Shown here: positions 21,895 to 33,578 of the stretch, piece by piece
How the letters are laid out: each line of letters opens with the position of its first letter
How positions within the stretch are numbered: position 1 is the stretch's first letter
NCBI RefSeq assembly: GCF_002878395.1
Contig: NW_025825704.1
Coordinates: 1,480,407-1,544,406, forward strand
Direction: 5' to 3'
Source of the DNA: Capsicum annuum
Lineage: Eukaryota; Streptophyta; Magnoliopsida; Solanales; Solanaceae
Length of the DNA stretch: 64,000 nt
The notes under the pieces: model-generated
Told to the model about the DNA's origin: nothing
What the model saw: the letters and a program-made list of their open reading frames with translations, nothing else
The model's database searches: none
Translations under genes and position numbers: made by a program

Positions 21895-24317
21895 TGTATG
21901 ACCCCGCAGAATCCTGATCATTTGATTCCTTTAAAGAGTACCAAAAGAGGTCCCAGACTTAGAAAATTTCAGCTAAGTGTTAGGACTTAGTCATTTCTAA
22001 CTAAAGCCTTCAAACTTTGAGGAATTTATTTATGACCTTCCCGACTTTAAAAACTTAGTTTTTGAGTTGATTCATGATAAGGGAAGTCAATAGTACATCG
22101 GGTGAGTTTTAGAATTTTTGGACAAGCGTAAGAGCGTGTTTGACACTCCAAAACAGTGGCTTGATGCAATGAGCCCGAGGCGCCCTGCCCAGAGCAGTGC
22201 TCTAGAGATCACAGTGCCCTACCCAAAGCGATGCTCCAGAGCTCGCGGCGCCCTGGCCAGTCTGGTCTAGGTAAGTTCTGTAGTTTTGTTCCGCATTTTA
22301 TGGGCAAATGGGTGTCATTTGACTTCGCTTAATAGCTCCATAACACGGGATTAAAGCCCCAAATAGCATAATTTCTCATCCTTTTCACAAAATCTTCTCA
22401 ATAACAAGCCCTAGCTTCATCAAGTTCAAGAATCATACCTCAAGAACTCACCCCAATCTCCACGAAATTAACAAATAAGGTATGTTAAGTGTTCATCTTG
22501 GGTTTCCTTCCACCCTTGGAGTTCAAGAACCTCTTTTAAAATTTCAAGATGATTGCTTTCATGAATTCCATGTTGAATTAAATTGTATTAGTGATTATGA
22601 TTTTAGTTGGGTTTATAATCCATGATTAATTTTAAGTTTTATGAGAAATAAATAGCATGTGTGTGTTGTTATATGGTTTTATGTTAAAAACCCTTGAAAT
22701 TATGAGTTTGGATGGAAATCATGATGCTTACATGTTTATTATCATTATGTGCATGAATTATGCTCTCCAAGTATTTAATAAAATGTTCTTGTGGGTCGAA
22801 TAGAGAAATCATAACATGTTAGCATGTACACAAGTTTATACCATGTATGATTGATAAAATGCCTCAATGGATGAATTGTGACATAGTGGCTAGTTTTCAC
22901 GTTTTCAAGATTGTGCTATGTTTTACTTTCAATGCTCTTGAGTCCTGGGGGTATTTAATACCCGAAATCTAGCTATTTATTTAGAATTTTAGTAGCTAAG
23001 AATAGTCTCAGAAATGTCATGTACAATAGTACTCAGTCATTTACTGAACTTAGTGTATTCAGTCAGTTAACAGAACTCAGTGAACTTAGTCCAGCTCAGT
23101 CAGTTAGCACGATCAGTAATAGTTCAGTCCATCATAGTACATTTTGGCAATTAGTTTAGTGCCTAATCAGTTGGGAGTAGGATTCTGCACTGAGTAAACC
23201 CAAGGATGGGGACTCATCTACCAGTAGAGGGTGTAATCCTTAAAAGCAGTCCTTGTATTCCAGAACTACGTAGCCAGCGTAAGTTGAGACATCGACCTAC
23301 CATTTAAGGGTTGATGAGGTTTCTTACCTGCCAGTTGAGGGTACCACCATTCTCATTCAGAGCACTTGCCAGATGAGGGTGACTCAACAACTTATCTTTA
23401 CCTGTGGCACGGTACTGACACCCTTCCAATTGGGATTACAGGTTGGAACCCAATTAGTTCATAGATGGGTATATCAATTAGATGATTACCTCCCATAGTT
23501 TCAGTTTCAGTCTCAGTATAGAACTCAGTTCAGCTCTATAGCACCAGGACTGTCAAAAACATTCACCCAGTTCAGTATAGAACTCAGTTCAGTTCTACAG
23601 AACCAGGACTGTCAGAACCAGTCACCCAGCTAATAGTAATACGGTTATTAGTGAACTTAGATATTAGTCATTTAGTTATTAGGATTCAGTACCCAGTGTT
23701 AATATAATCTAAGTTACTGTATATATAGTTATGTGCATAGTATTACATAATCAATATTTACAGCAGTTTCATATATACATGTACTCTCATTCAATTATAT
23801 TCATATTACTCAACCAGTATTATTCATGCATATGAACCCATGCATTCAGCCTTACCTCACTTAGTATACCATTACATTCAAAGTACTGATGCATACCTTT
23901 CTCTTGCTCTATGATGTCTTATATCATTGGTTCAGACGTACGGGCTCTTGATCGTACTTAGCATCTCAGCTTATCAATAGCAGACTTAGTGGTGAGTCCT
24001 TATAGTTTGAGGACTGAGTTGTTATTTTAGTATATTTTTAGTAGTCGGAGTTAGTTGGGGGCTCATCCCATTAACTCCACCTTCAGACAGTTGGAGGCTT
24101 TCAGACTAGATTATTTCAGGCAGATGCTCAGCTTTCCGTATTTATTTACCAGTATTTAATTTCAGTTATGAACCTTATGAAAGTTCTAGCCTAATTTCTG
24201 AAGTATTCGAGTATTATTACTTATTTATTACAGCAGGTACTAGTCATGGGTTAGCTTGTGGTCCTTCGAGATTATGAGCACCGTGTGATGTTCGGGGTGT
24301 AGACTCGAGGCATTACA
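21895..24317 (+). repeat. Element 2 3' LTR, complete
   Basis: 2423 bp, tgtatgaccc to ggcattaca. The GC-rich patch at 22180-22260 carries two successive 34-bp units where the 5' LTR has one. Differences from the 5' LTR are scattered throughout. Confidence 0.92.
22180..22261 (+). repeat. GC-rich 34-bp tandem unit in LTR
   Basis: g(c/t)gccct words begin at 22180, 22214 and 22248, with ctccagag or ctctagag in each unit. The 5' LTR has the words only at 18418 and 18451. This lies in the upstream half of the LTR, in strong contrast to the AT-rich surroundings. Confidence 0.85.
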
Positions 24318-24322
24318 GTTAT

Positions 24323-25250
24323 GTACGAATAGCGTCATTTTGGGAACCTGATTGGAAAGAGTAGGGTTGAATCTAATAAGCCTTTCTTTACGAATCTTGT
24401 GAGTTATAAGGTTCTATATATACATCATAAGAACCAAACAACGTGAGACTCTTTATTATTCAAACAACCTTGTGTCTGGAGTATGGCGGATGAAGAATCC
24501 TCTCCGCTTTTCTCGGATGGACTCTTTGGTGTTTGCAAAATGGTTGACATTGTAAAGACATCAATAATTCTCCCTTCTCGAATTTGATATTCTAACTTTT
24601 TCCAATAAAAATTAGACCCTCAAAATTGTGAATTCCTAGGAAGATCATTTTTTGAAAGTATATTCCATCTAGTGACCTGAGAAAAATTTGGACCAACTCC
24701 TTTTTAGGTACAGAAGGACATATCTTAGATGCCTCTAACCTCTAACGTATTTTATATTCCTCAAAAGATTCAAGGGGTTTTTTACCTCAAGAAAATCCCA
24801 CATAGTTGGACCAACATTGACGTTAAACTTATTTTGCCTCATAAAATTTTGAGCCATTTCTTCCCAAGTATGCCATTTGTTAAAATCTTATTAGGCAAAC
24901 TAGGTGAGCACCATTCCTAACAAACTTTGAACAAACAATCTCATTAGAAGAGCCTCATTATGTCCTATACCAACTAGTCTTCCACAATAGTTCTTTAGAT
25001 ATTTGATTGGATCTCCACACCCATCAAGCATATTGAACATTGGAACCTTATATCTTTGAGGTAAATAAACTTTTGGATGTAGACAAAGTTTCTAATACTT
25101 CAAGTCGTAAATACCTTTAGAATATCATTTATCATCTAACCTTTTCTCTAAGTCATGAAGCTTTTGCTGACGTTCATCTAAATCAACTCTCTTAGTTTTA
25201 AGAGTGGAACGTGCTAGGGGAAACTATTGAGAGGGTGTATGAGTAAGGCG
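24323..25250 (-). pseudogene. Tat/Ogre gag core
   Basis: The minus strand from about 25085 reads VPMFNMLDGCGDPIKYLKNY, then CGRLVGIGHNEALLMRLFVQ and SLLGMVLT with stops, then WHTWEEMAQ. This is the Tat/Ogre Gag capsid core. Further left, LVQIFLRSLDGIYFQKMIF (near 24660) continues it up to the element 2 insertion. 25100-25250 covers the Gag N-terminus. Frame broken in several places. Confidence 0.78.
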
Positions 25251-26670
25251 AGGATGAGGAGTTAAGTCCAAATAGGGTGAGAAGAAAGAAAGATAAAGTC
25301 TTTCTAGATATTGAGTATATTTGTCATATTGTAGATCTTCTATTGAGTTGATGTTCAAATGCTAGACAACCTTTTAATAATAAAAAAATAGTAAATCATT
25401 CAATTCAAAAGTCAGTATACCTAATAAGAGAATAGACAATATGACAATATGAGCCATCCCATCAAAAAGGACTTTAGGACAATTTGGTGGGCTAGAACTT
25501 AAGCTTAAGAAGTAAATTGGTATCAAAAGATAGAATATAGGCTATAAACAAGACCTAGGTACTAAATTCATACTAAAGTTGATTGAGTGAATAAGTAAAT
25601 AATGATAAGCAATTTAAAATATGCACATAAAATATTTAAAGTAATTGATTTGAATAAATGGGAGAGTTAAAGATTTGAAAAGTTTTGAAAATTTTGAAGT
25701 ATATAGTTTGAAACTTTTGAGAATTTGAAAGATTGTGAAAAGTCATTTTAATAATCCAAAAAAGCTTCTTATTTTCACCCTTATAACATTATGAAAAGGT
25801 GAAAGACATGGAGAATATGATTTGATAGAAAAATTATTTGAATGATAAGGATTGTTTCACATTTTTAAATTCTGGAATACTTTGTAAAAGAAAGGAAAAA
25901 TAAAGACCTCAACCTTATAAAGGATTGCTTACGTATCTTGTTAGAACAAGAATCAGGTCTGACATAGATCGGAATTTGAGACTTATAGAAATTCAAATAG
26001 CTAATGAAGATATATTGTAGGTGAAATACTAAGGGAGGATTGTCAAGTACAAATGAAAGAATAAAAAATAAATTCAATATATACATATAAATCATAAAGA
26101 CACTCTAAATTTATCAGGATGCCTAATCCTTAAAACAGAAATCTACAATAAAATTCTAGAGAATAAGAGTGGTTTTGACATGGTTCCCTCAAGTAGATAC
26201 CTTGAGAGTGGAAAAGCTCATGACTATCGACGCACCGCTGATCGACCGATTCACGTAGCATTTTCTATAGGTTTCTTTATGTAAGAACATTCGTGCAACC
26301 ACACAACCATTCAAAAAAAATAAAGGAGGTCCCAAGTGGAGAAAAATATGAGCAAAATGATAGTTATAGAAAACGGTATCACATAGCACATAGCAAGAAA
26401 TAAAATAGCATATTCAGCAACATGAAAAGTAAATAAATAAGAAAAATAAGATAACATATAGCTAAACAACAAGGGAAAAGAGGAAAAAGGATATACATGG
26501 AGAGTTATATAAAAACATATAAAGGGAAAGGATAAATAACTAACATGTAGAAAAAAATCATGATATTTAAACAAGCAACATAATGAAAAAACACTAACGT
26601 CAAAAATAAAAGTCAGACAAATAACAAAATCCCACATAAAACATAAATTTGTAATGGTTAGAACCAAGTA
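25251..26670 (-). other. Tat/Ogre leader region
   Basis: About 1.4 kb between the gag start and the primer site. Ogre elements carry an extra ORF1 here, but I could not read a convincing protein. The open stretches at 25865-26095 and 26311-26667 are low-complexity hydrophobic frames and are not called. Confidence 0.55.
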
Positions 26671-26688
26671 TACCCAGTGGAGTAGTCA
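26671..26688 (-). other. Tat/Ogre primer binding site
   Basis: The minus strand reads TGACTACTCCACTGGGTA. Ogre/Tat elements usually carry TGGCGACTCYRCTGGGGA, complementary to a tRNA-Arg; three or four positions differ. It lies three bases inside the LTR end. Confidence 0.7.
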
Positions 26689-26691
26689 TTC

Positions 26692-27162
26692 TGTTGTGTC
26701 CTATATTTCTCATAAAAAATAGGATTTGACATGACAACTCTTTTTAGGATTGTTTAAAGAGTGAAGAGACACCATCAAATGAACTAAGGTGCATTAGGGA
26801 ACCATTTTAGGCTAATCACAAATCGTTTAATCAGTCTACATCACTAAAAATTTAGGTAAGGGTTCGAATTACCTCAAAAGAAAGGTGTTAAACACCTTCG
26901 AGGTCCATAAATGTGGTTTCCAACCAAATTTATATTTCATGCGGGAATTCTTTATGATAAGTAAAGGTTACTTATTTTATAAACTTAATATTTGCTGAGT
27001 AATAAAGCAATAAATAAACAAGACATGTATAATTATTTCTAATTAATAGTTATCTAGGTTCTGATAAAACAACACAAGAAGCAATATAAATTGGATAAGC
27101 GAGGAGATAGAAATAACACAATTTATAACAAAATATTTATATTAAATTAGTGAAGTAAGATG
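26692..27162 (-). repeat. Tat/Ogre LTR end, truncated
   Basis: Begins tgttgtgtcc and matches 2318-2765 by long phrases (aatcgtttaatcagtctacatc, gataagcgaggaga). Cut by LTR-B at about 27162. Confidence 0.8.
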
Positions 27163-29557
27163 TTTGAGGTTCCTCCTAGAAGTGAGATGCCTCCTATATG
27201 TGAGATGATTATAGATATGCTTAATATCTTATGAAGATGTTGTGCCTCATGGATATGCTATGGCCTATAGTGATGTAATGACTATACATATATATGTATG
27301 TTCATTGATATGATTTTCGGATATGCATGTGGGCCTAAGGCCATGATTATGATAATATGATTATTCTGGATACGTTATTGGGCCAAAGGCCATGTTATGA
27401 TATGAGGTGGATATTTGGGAAGTAATTATTCTTGTAAAGGACATAGTTGTAGTTATAGTTATATATATATATATGCCTATGTACACATCTCTTCGGTATG
27501 GGATGGAGGAAGATGCGATATGACACTTATGATTTCATTGATTAAATACATATAATGGCATGCATAGATTTGGTCATTCATGATTGTTGCATCAATGATT
27601 GATACAATTCTAATTAGATTATAATATTATTTTTGTCACTAAATATGGGTTAAAGCCTACTTTCTACCTTAAAATAGATTTCTTCACAATGATAGTAACT
27701 TCCCAACTTAATAAATATGTTAAATATGTAAAAGAGGTTAATAGACGTGTTTTAATAATTTGAGCGAGGTACATTCTAAGACTTTATTTGACACTACTAA
27801 TTACTCTGGTCATGGGATATTTCAACCCCTTTCTACACTTTATAATGATTTAGTCCCGAAGATCACTCCAGGCAATAGATTTTTGAATTTATACTCTTTT
27901 TGAATTAAGGATGTGATATTGATGATGAACGATGAATTATGGAAATATACTCGACCTTGCTTCTCTTCTCATATTTATTTACTTTAGCCCTCATAGGGCT
28001 TGCACTTTACTTTAATCCTTGTGGGGCTTGCTCTCTATTACGTGATATTGATTTAGATATTATGATAATGATATTAATACCCATTAAGTCCAGAGAATAG
28101 TAGATGACGTAATGATACCGGACAAGGCCAGAGATATTATGATGACATTGTTGATACCTAGCAAGGCCAGAGAATATTATGATGATATAATGATACCCGA
28201 CAAAATTAAAGGATATTATGATGATGATATTGATACCTGATAAGCCAGTGGTTGATTATGATGATGATAATTATGGTATTATCGATTCTGTTGCATTTAT
28301 TTTTATATGTGCATCACTTATCATTAGTATGTACCTATGTCTATCAACCAGTATTAGATAGTTGCATAGATATGGGTGTTGACTATGCTCTTGTGTTATT
28401 GTATGCTGATTGAACATTCTGAGCCTATGGCAGTGGGTGTATGTATAGGCTCATCTAGGTACATAGTTGTCTAGAATAGTTGGTTACTTATGTTGTTATT
28501 GATATTGTTATTATTACTATGATCATTGTTATGTCTAGCTTATAACAAATTGGTCATTGATTTAATGTCGAGACTTGAGGTATGATTATGGCCTCTTCTA
28601 TCTTACAATTTTGTTATTATGCATGATTACTTCATAATGAGATATATGGATTAGAAACCTTGAGCAAGTTAGCACTAATCTAGATAGAATTATAATGAGG
28701 CCTTAAAATGAAGATATGATGATCTAGGTTGCAGTTCGATTTAACCTTCTGCCTATATATATGTATATCTAGCTATATGTAGCCATGGTCACTGTATGTC
28801 CCTTCCTTCCTTTTTTCATATTGTATATTCATCCCTTGGACTTGTATATTACTATATGACCCTCCTTCGTCCATCATTCATATATTGGCCAGGGATTATG
28901 GTACAGAATTGAGATTTTTGAGTATGGCTAGAATACGACAGTTCATCCTTGTTACTTTTTTAGTCTTAATATATTAGTCTCTTGGACATGAATAGGATCA
29001 TTTATCCTTACTACCTTATTGGTTGTACTATATGGATACTGGATATTTTACTGTAGGTTTCATTTTATTTATATGTTATATATATCTACTTTATTTTTGG
29101 AGCTCAGTTAGCAATTGCTTACCGCATACCATTCGTTTGGTACTTATACAATACTTTTGCAACCTGGATATCATAGTACGGGTTATATCTGTTGATGTGT
29201 GTGTCATGTGAAACAACCATAGTTTGGAGACTTAGCATGAGCTCTTGACATTTAGAGTATTACTTATCTCTTCCTTATGCATTAGACTAGTCTTTATGTT
29301 GTATTAGGAGATAAGTTGTATTAGCATGTTCATTTGTATTTTACTTTTGTACTCTTGTTATATTAGAAGTTCTTGTACTGATACCACCAGGTTTTAGGAT
29401 TATTTTATCTAATTTTTTCTTTATTTTATGTATTCCACAATTATTTTCTTTATATATTTGGATAGTCCATTACTAGTCATTTTGAACTACGAGTTTGGCT
29501 TGCCTACTGGTGGGTTATAGTAAGTGCCATTATCACCTGAAAAATTGGGTCATGACA
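27163..29557 (+). repeat. LTR-B: 3' part of the large LTR, 5' LTR of the gag-only element
   Basis: Matches LTR-A from about 15687 onward until about 28250, then continues for 1.3 kb to ggtcatgaca at 29557, immediately followed by a primer site. Its own first 2 kb are missing. Contains microsatellite TA at 27465-27476. The open frame at 29023-29211 is not coding. Confidence 0.82.
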
Positions 29558-29560
29558 AAT

Positions 29561-29577
29561 TGGTATCAGGGCCTAGG
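29561..29577 (+). other. Primer binding site, initiator-Met tRNA
   Basis: tggtatcagggcctagg, one base from the usual plant TGGTATCAGAGCC site, three bases after the LTR end at 29557. Confidence 0.9.
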
Positions 29578-29639
29578 CTTAACCGATATGTTATTACAAG
29601 AACTAAGTGTTTGGTAGAGTCTTGATGATTGATGTAGAG

Positions 29640-30800
29640 ACATCCGCAACCTATCTTCGAGAGACTATAGTGACATTCTTAGGAAATTTTCTTATAGATT
29701 CCTTATTATGTGTAATCTTTGCTATGAACCTTGAACATATTCTATGACTCTACTCTTTCCTTAATGAATAATGTAAGATGGTTAGAAGATGCGAATGAGA
29801 CTTCGACACGTGTTTCTAGGGTTTTAGCACAGTATTATACTAGAGCATCAGAGATGGATGTTAAAGACCTTCGACGTCAGCCAAAAGGATTTAGGGCTAG
29901 ATTACGCTCTAGTTGAGATTGTTTCTACTTCATCCCTTTGAGGTTCAACATTAAGGATCCAAGTCATGTTGTAGATCCCTCTTAGCCATGGATGTCATTT
30001 AAATCATGGAGCAGTTCCCAGACTAGAGTTGGGTCTATTGGTGTTCATTAAGGTTCATTACCAACTCTGAGCATGAGACTGGATTTCTCAAATGGGTCAG
30101 ACATTTCCTAATGCAATATCCTTCTGAGCTATACATTGGTGCATGTATATGTTAGAGGACTAGTATTATCACTCCGTTTGGCATCAAAGTACTTGATAAC
30201 AGCTGAGTCTTTCTCTCTCAGGTTGTTGATTCTGAGAGGACCATAGAGAGACCATATATTGAGACTTATGGAAGTATCAAAAAGAAGCCATGCCATCAGG
30301 ATAATTCTATTGGTATTTTACCTAGGATTAAGGATCCTTTTGGTAGATTTTAGCTTCACTCACAACGTATTGATTCTACGCAGGTAGTATTTTAGACAAA
30401 GAGTGGTACTCAGAGTAGCCATGATGATCATACTTGGCAGAGTTCTCACCAGACCTTGCAGAGTTTGGTATAGGTCTTTAGGATAGGACGACCATTCTGT
30501 ATTATGAGGTGTAATATGTCAAAGTATTCTAGGATCTTATTTTTATTGTGTCGTGATGGGATCAGCTAGAGAGTTCTATAGATATGAGATAGTTAATCAG
30601 ACAGAGTTAAGATAGTTGATCAAATAGAGTTAGCATGTATTCCCTGCCAACCTTGAGTTCTTGAGATAGGCTATGATTGCAAAAAGGATTTCCATTATAG
30701 TAGAGAATGCTCGTAGTGTCAGTTGGCTAGCTATTTGGACTTAGTTTATGTTCTTGCCAGGTTTATGCTTCAGGAGTTGCTACGACTACAGAGAGATTAA
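29640..30800 (+). pseudogene. Gag of the large-LTR element, zinc knuckle at 30669-30710
   Basis: The first open piece (29731-29916) reads RVSRVLAQYYTRASEM and may be Gag N-terminal, but I do not recognise it firmly. At 30669-30710 the frame reads G-Y-D-C-K-K-D-F-H-Y-S-R-E-C, a CX2CX4HX4C knuckle in which the first Cys is Gly. Just upstream is Ser/Gln-rich sequence as in Gag tails. This supports a gypsy gag; everything else is decayed. Confidence 0.55.
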
Positions 30801-33578
30801 CTACTAGCCTAGAAAGTGTCCTTGATATGGAATTCCTAGTCATTTAGTTCATTCAAACCATCCTTGTGATGTTGTCGCATCTTCAGTTAGAGATAGTGCA
30901 CTTGGCACCTCAATTGATAATTTAATCTATCGGTCTGAGTTGGACCCGTTCAAATATATTTTCCCTATACCCATCAAGAATATGATTGAGGATTTCACCA
31001 TGATAGTGTGCTTTTATTTCCAGTATTTATCCTTTTATTATGTGTATTGGGGTTTTCATACCCATGATAATTATATGCCTTGATGAGTTGATATTGGTTA
31101 TTATGTGCCTTATTAATTGAATTCATGATTATGTTACTACTTATGGTTTATTTCTTTTAGTAGTGGATGGAGTAGATCTGTATTGATATTTTCTCTTTAT
31201 AGGTGTAGCTTTTGGGTTTGAGTCTCATTTATCTTGGTACATTAGCCTTATTGTGGCCTTTGAGTGGTAATGATATTGATGTTTATTTTGGTACCACCTA
31301 TTTGTTATATTGATTTTGACATTGTTGTTGCTGTTACTATCACTGGTTGCGGTTATTGATGTTAGTTGATGTTATTACTTGATGTAATTGATCCTCATTA
31401 GGTAGCAGTATAGACTAGTGTTATCTAGCTAGAATTTTATTTTCTTCTGATTCTTATTTTGTTGCTTGAGTAGATATAGCCAGATTTGATAATTTATGTC
31501 CCCTAGAATAGTAAGGTTTATTATTTCCCTCTTAGTTAGTTGTGTCAGATTGATTCAAGAATATATTGTGGTATCGAAGATAAGTTGACCTTCCGTGGGT
31601 CTATTATGACTCTAGAGTTGGCATTTATTTATATTGACTCTTATTGAGTTTGAGATTATTAGACTTGCCTCCTAGGTTATGATGTCTTTTATATTGGCTA
31701 TCTTTTTTTATTTAGCCTATTTTTGAGCTTGACCAGTTTGGGTCCATTCTTCATGGTGGCCATTTCTTTGCCTGATAGGGATTTTGATATTTAGATTGAG
31801 ATGTCGTGGATTCATTTCTTAGACTTGTTAGGTTTATTCCTTTGATATAGGTTGTCTTTGTTATTAGTGTGGAGATTGGATGATCCTTTCTAACTGTGTT
31901 ATGGTTTTGTCTTAAAGGAAGTTGGAAAGTTTGAGGCAGGCGAACTTTCTTGTGATCACTTCTTGGGTTTGGAAAATTGGAAGTTCTTTATCTTGAGTTG
32001 TTGATTTTCTAGTGGTGGACTTGACCTGGACCTTGGTTTTGAGGTTGGTATTTTGCTTCTTTGATGATTTGAACCATGGATGGATCGAGTGATGATTGCC
32101 CTACTTGGATGGAATCAGTAAATCCCCACTTTAGAGTTTGTTCAAATGAATGAGGCTAGGTGGAGTGTTTCTCTTCGATAATAGGTGCCTATGGCTATTC
32201 TTTGCCGAGATGAAGTATTGGATTGGTTAGTTTTTGGCTTGAGTTGTGTTTTTCTAGGTTGATAGAGTTTTGTCATCGCTAGAGTAATTTGTAGCCATTA
32301 TGTATCCTTGAGTATAATTTTATAGTTGATGCCGTCTAGTGGATATAGAGTGCATCTCCTGAGTTTTTAGTTGGTGATTTATCCTCTATTATGATTTTGT
32401 CCTTCAACTTATTTTAATTTTGGATCAACATGATACGGCAGATATGTTTGATTCAGACAGTATGGTCGATATGAGTGTTTGATCTTGGTTTGGATTTGTT
32501 GGATCAATTTTGGATTTGTTTCCTTGGGATGACAATTCGGGAGTTATAATAGAGTTGGAATATGTATACCTACTTTTCTTTGGGTTTTATTTTAGTAGTT
32601 GAGACTGTGAAGTTCATGCGTGATGTTGAGATTTTAGCTTAGAGTTGTGGGGCTTAGTGCAGCCTCCATTTTTTAGATTCTCCTCAGTTAGATTTTCATT
32701 TATAGGCTGGTTTAGCCAACTTTGTAGTTTCCTATTTAATCTTTTTGACTTTGGATTATAGTTGATAAGTGTTCAGATAGTAGCCCATGGATCCAGTATT
32801 AGTTCTTTTAGCTTTGACCTTGAGTTTCCATTTCTTTGGAATGTTCGATGATAGTCAATGGGAGTAATATACTCAAGTTAGATTCAGTATGGTTTCATTC
32901 TCGGTTGATGGGACATCCTAGAATGAATGGTTTAGTGATGAGTGGTTATGCCTTGATATGCTAAATTTCAGTTTGATTACCATCCAGATTGGTTGTAACA
33001 TTGGCATGGATTGCATTCCTTGATTTTCTCAATTCGGGTGCTTAGATAGCTCTGTATGAGCTTATTCTCATATTTTCTGTTTGGACTTTCAGTGGATCAG
33101 CTTCAGTCTTTGAGTTCTAAGTGATGAGATTGTGTGGATAGGACTCAAGTAATTTTTCTCTAGTTTAGGAGTAGATAGCAAGTATGGTTTGATAAGGGAA
33201 GTGTATATTTGGATTTAGATTCGGTGGTATGACTCATGTCTTGGTTTGTTTTTGGCTTGGTTAAGACTTCGTGGATTTATGCACATATTGAGATAGTATC
33301 GGTGTGATTGTGGTTTAGTTGGTATGTCATTAGCCTCTTCAGTTCAGTTGGAGGCCATTTAGTTGTTGAAGTTGAGTTTTGGTTGTTGGAAGTAAAGTGA
33401 GGGTGCTAGATGGAAAAAAGGATACCTATGAAAAATCCCTAGCAAGTGTTCTTTCTGTAGAGATTATCTGGGAAGTCATGTTCTGAACATGCAGGCCCAG
33501 TACCTCGTTCTCTCGAGCTTTTGAGATTCTTCCTATCTGTTGATTTTTAGGGAAAAAAGTCCTTTTAGTAGTGGATAT
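30801..33578 (+). other. Interior of the large-LTR element with no readable pol
   Basis: About 2.8 kb, GT- and TTGG-rich on the plus strand. No RT, RNase H or integrase motif on either strand by eye. A purine run, ttagggaaaaaagt (33557-33570), before the LTR at 33579 may be the polypurine tract. The element was either deleted for pol or is a non-autonomous type. Confidence 0.5.

Larger units (their letters stand above)
18112..24317 (+). mobile_element. Element 2: internally deleted Ty3/gypsy element
   Basis: 6206 bp on the plus strand, flanked by a perfect 5-bp duplication gttat (18107-18111 and 24318-24322). Starts tgtaagaccc and ends ggcattaca. The 5' LTR lacks its last 250 bases or so and is fused at about 20273 to the start of integrase, so the primer site, gag, protease, RT and RNase H are all missing. 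The remaining pol is pseudogenic. Inserted in the gag of the Tat/Ogre remnant. Confidence 0.93.
17036..27162 (-). mobile_element. Tat/Ogre-type gypsy remnant, split by element 2
   Basis: Minus-strand remnant. From right to left: LTR end (26692-27162), primer site (26671-26688), leader, gag core (about 24323-25250), interruption by element 2 (18112-24317), gag zinc-knuckle end (17859-18111), then non-coding Tat sequence to about 17036. Protease, RT and integrase are missing and neither outer end is complete. It is flanked by LTR-A and LTR-B. Confidence 0.78.

Noticed and set aside
26311..26667. 118-codon hydrophobic open frame on the minus strand
   Set aside because: Composition is Phe/Leu/Ser/Tyr-rich as expected from A-rich DNA on the plus strand; it lies in the Tat/Ogre leader, with no domain or start context.
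29561..29577. tRNA-like sequence
   Set aside because: Only the 3' tail complement of initiator tRNA-Met is present; it is a retrotransposon primer site. The same applies to 11141-11159 and 52418-52435.
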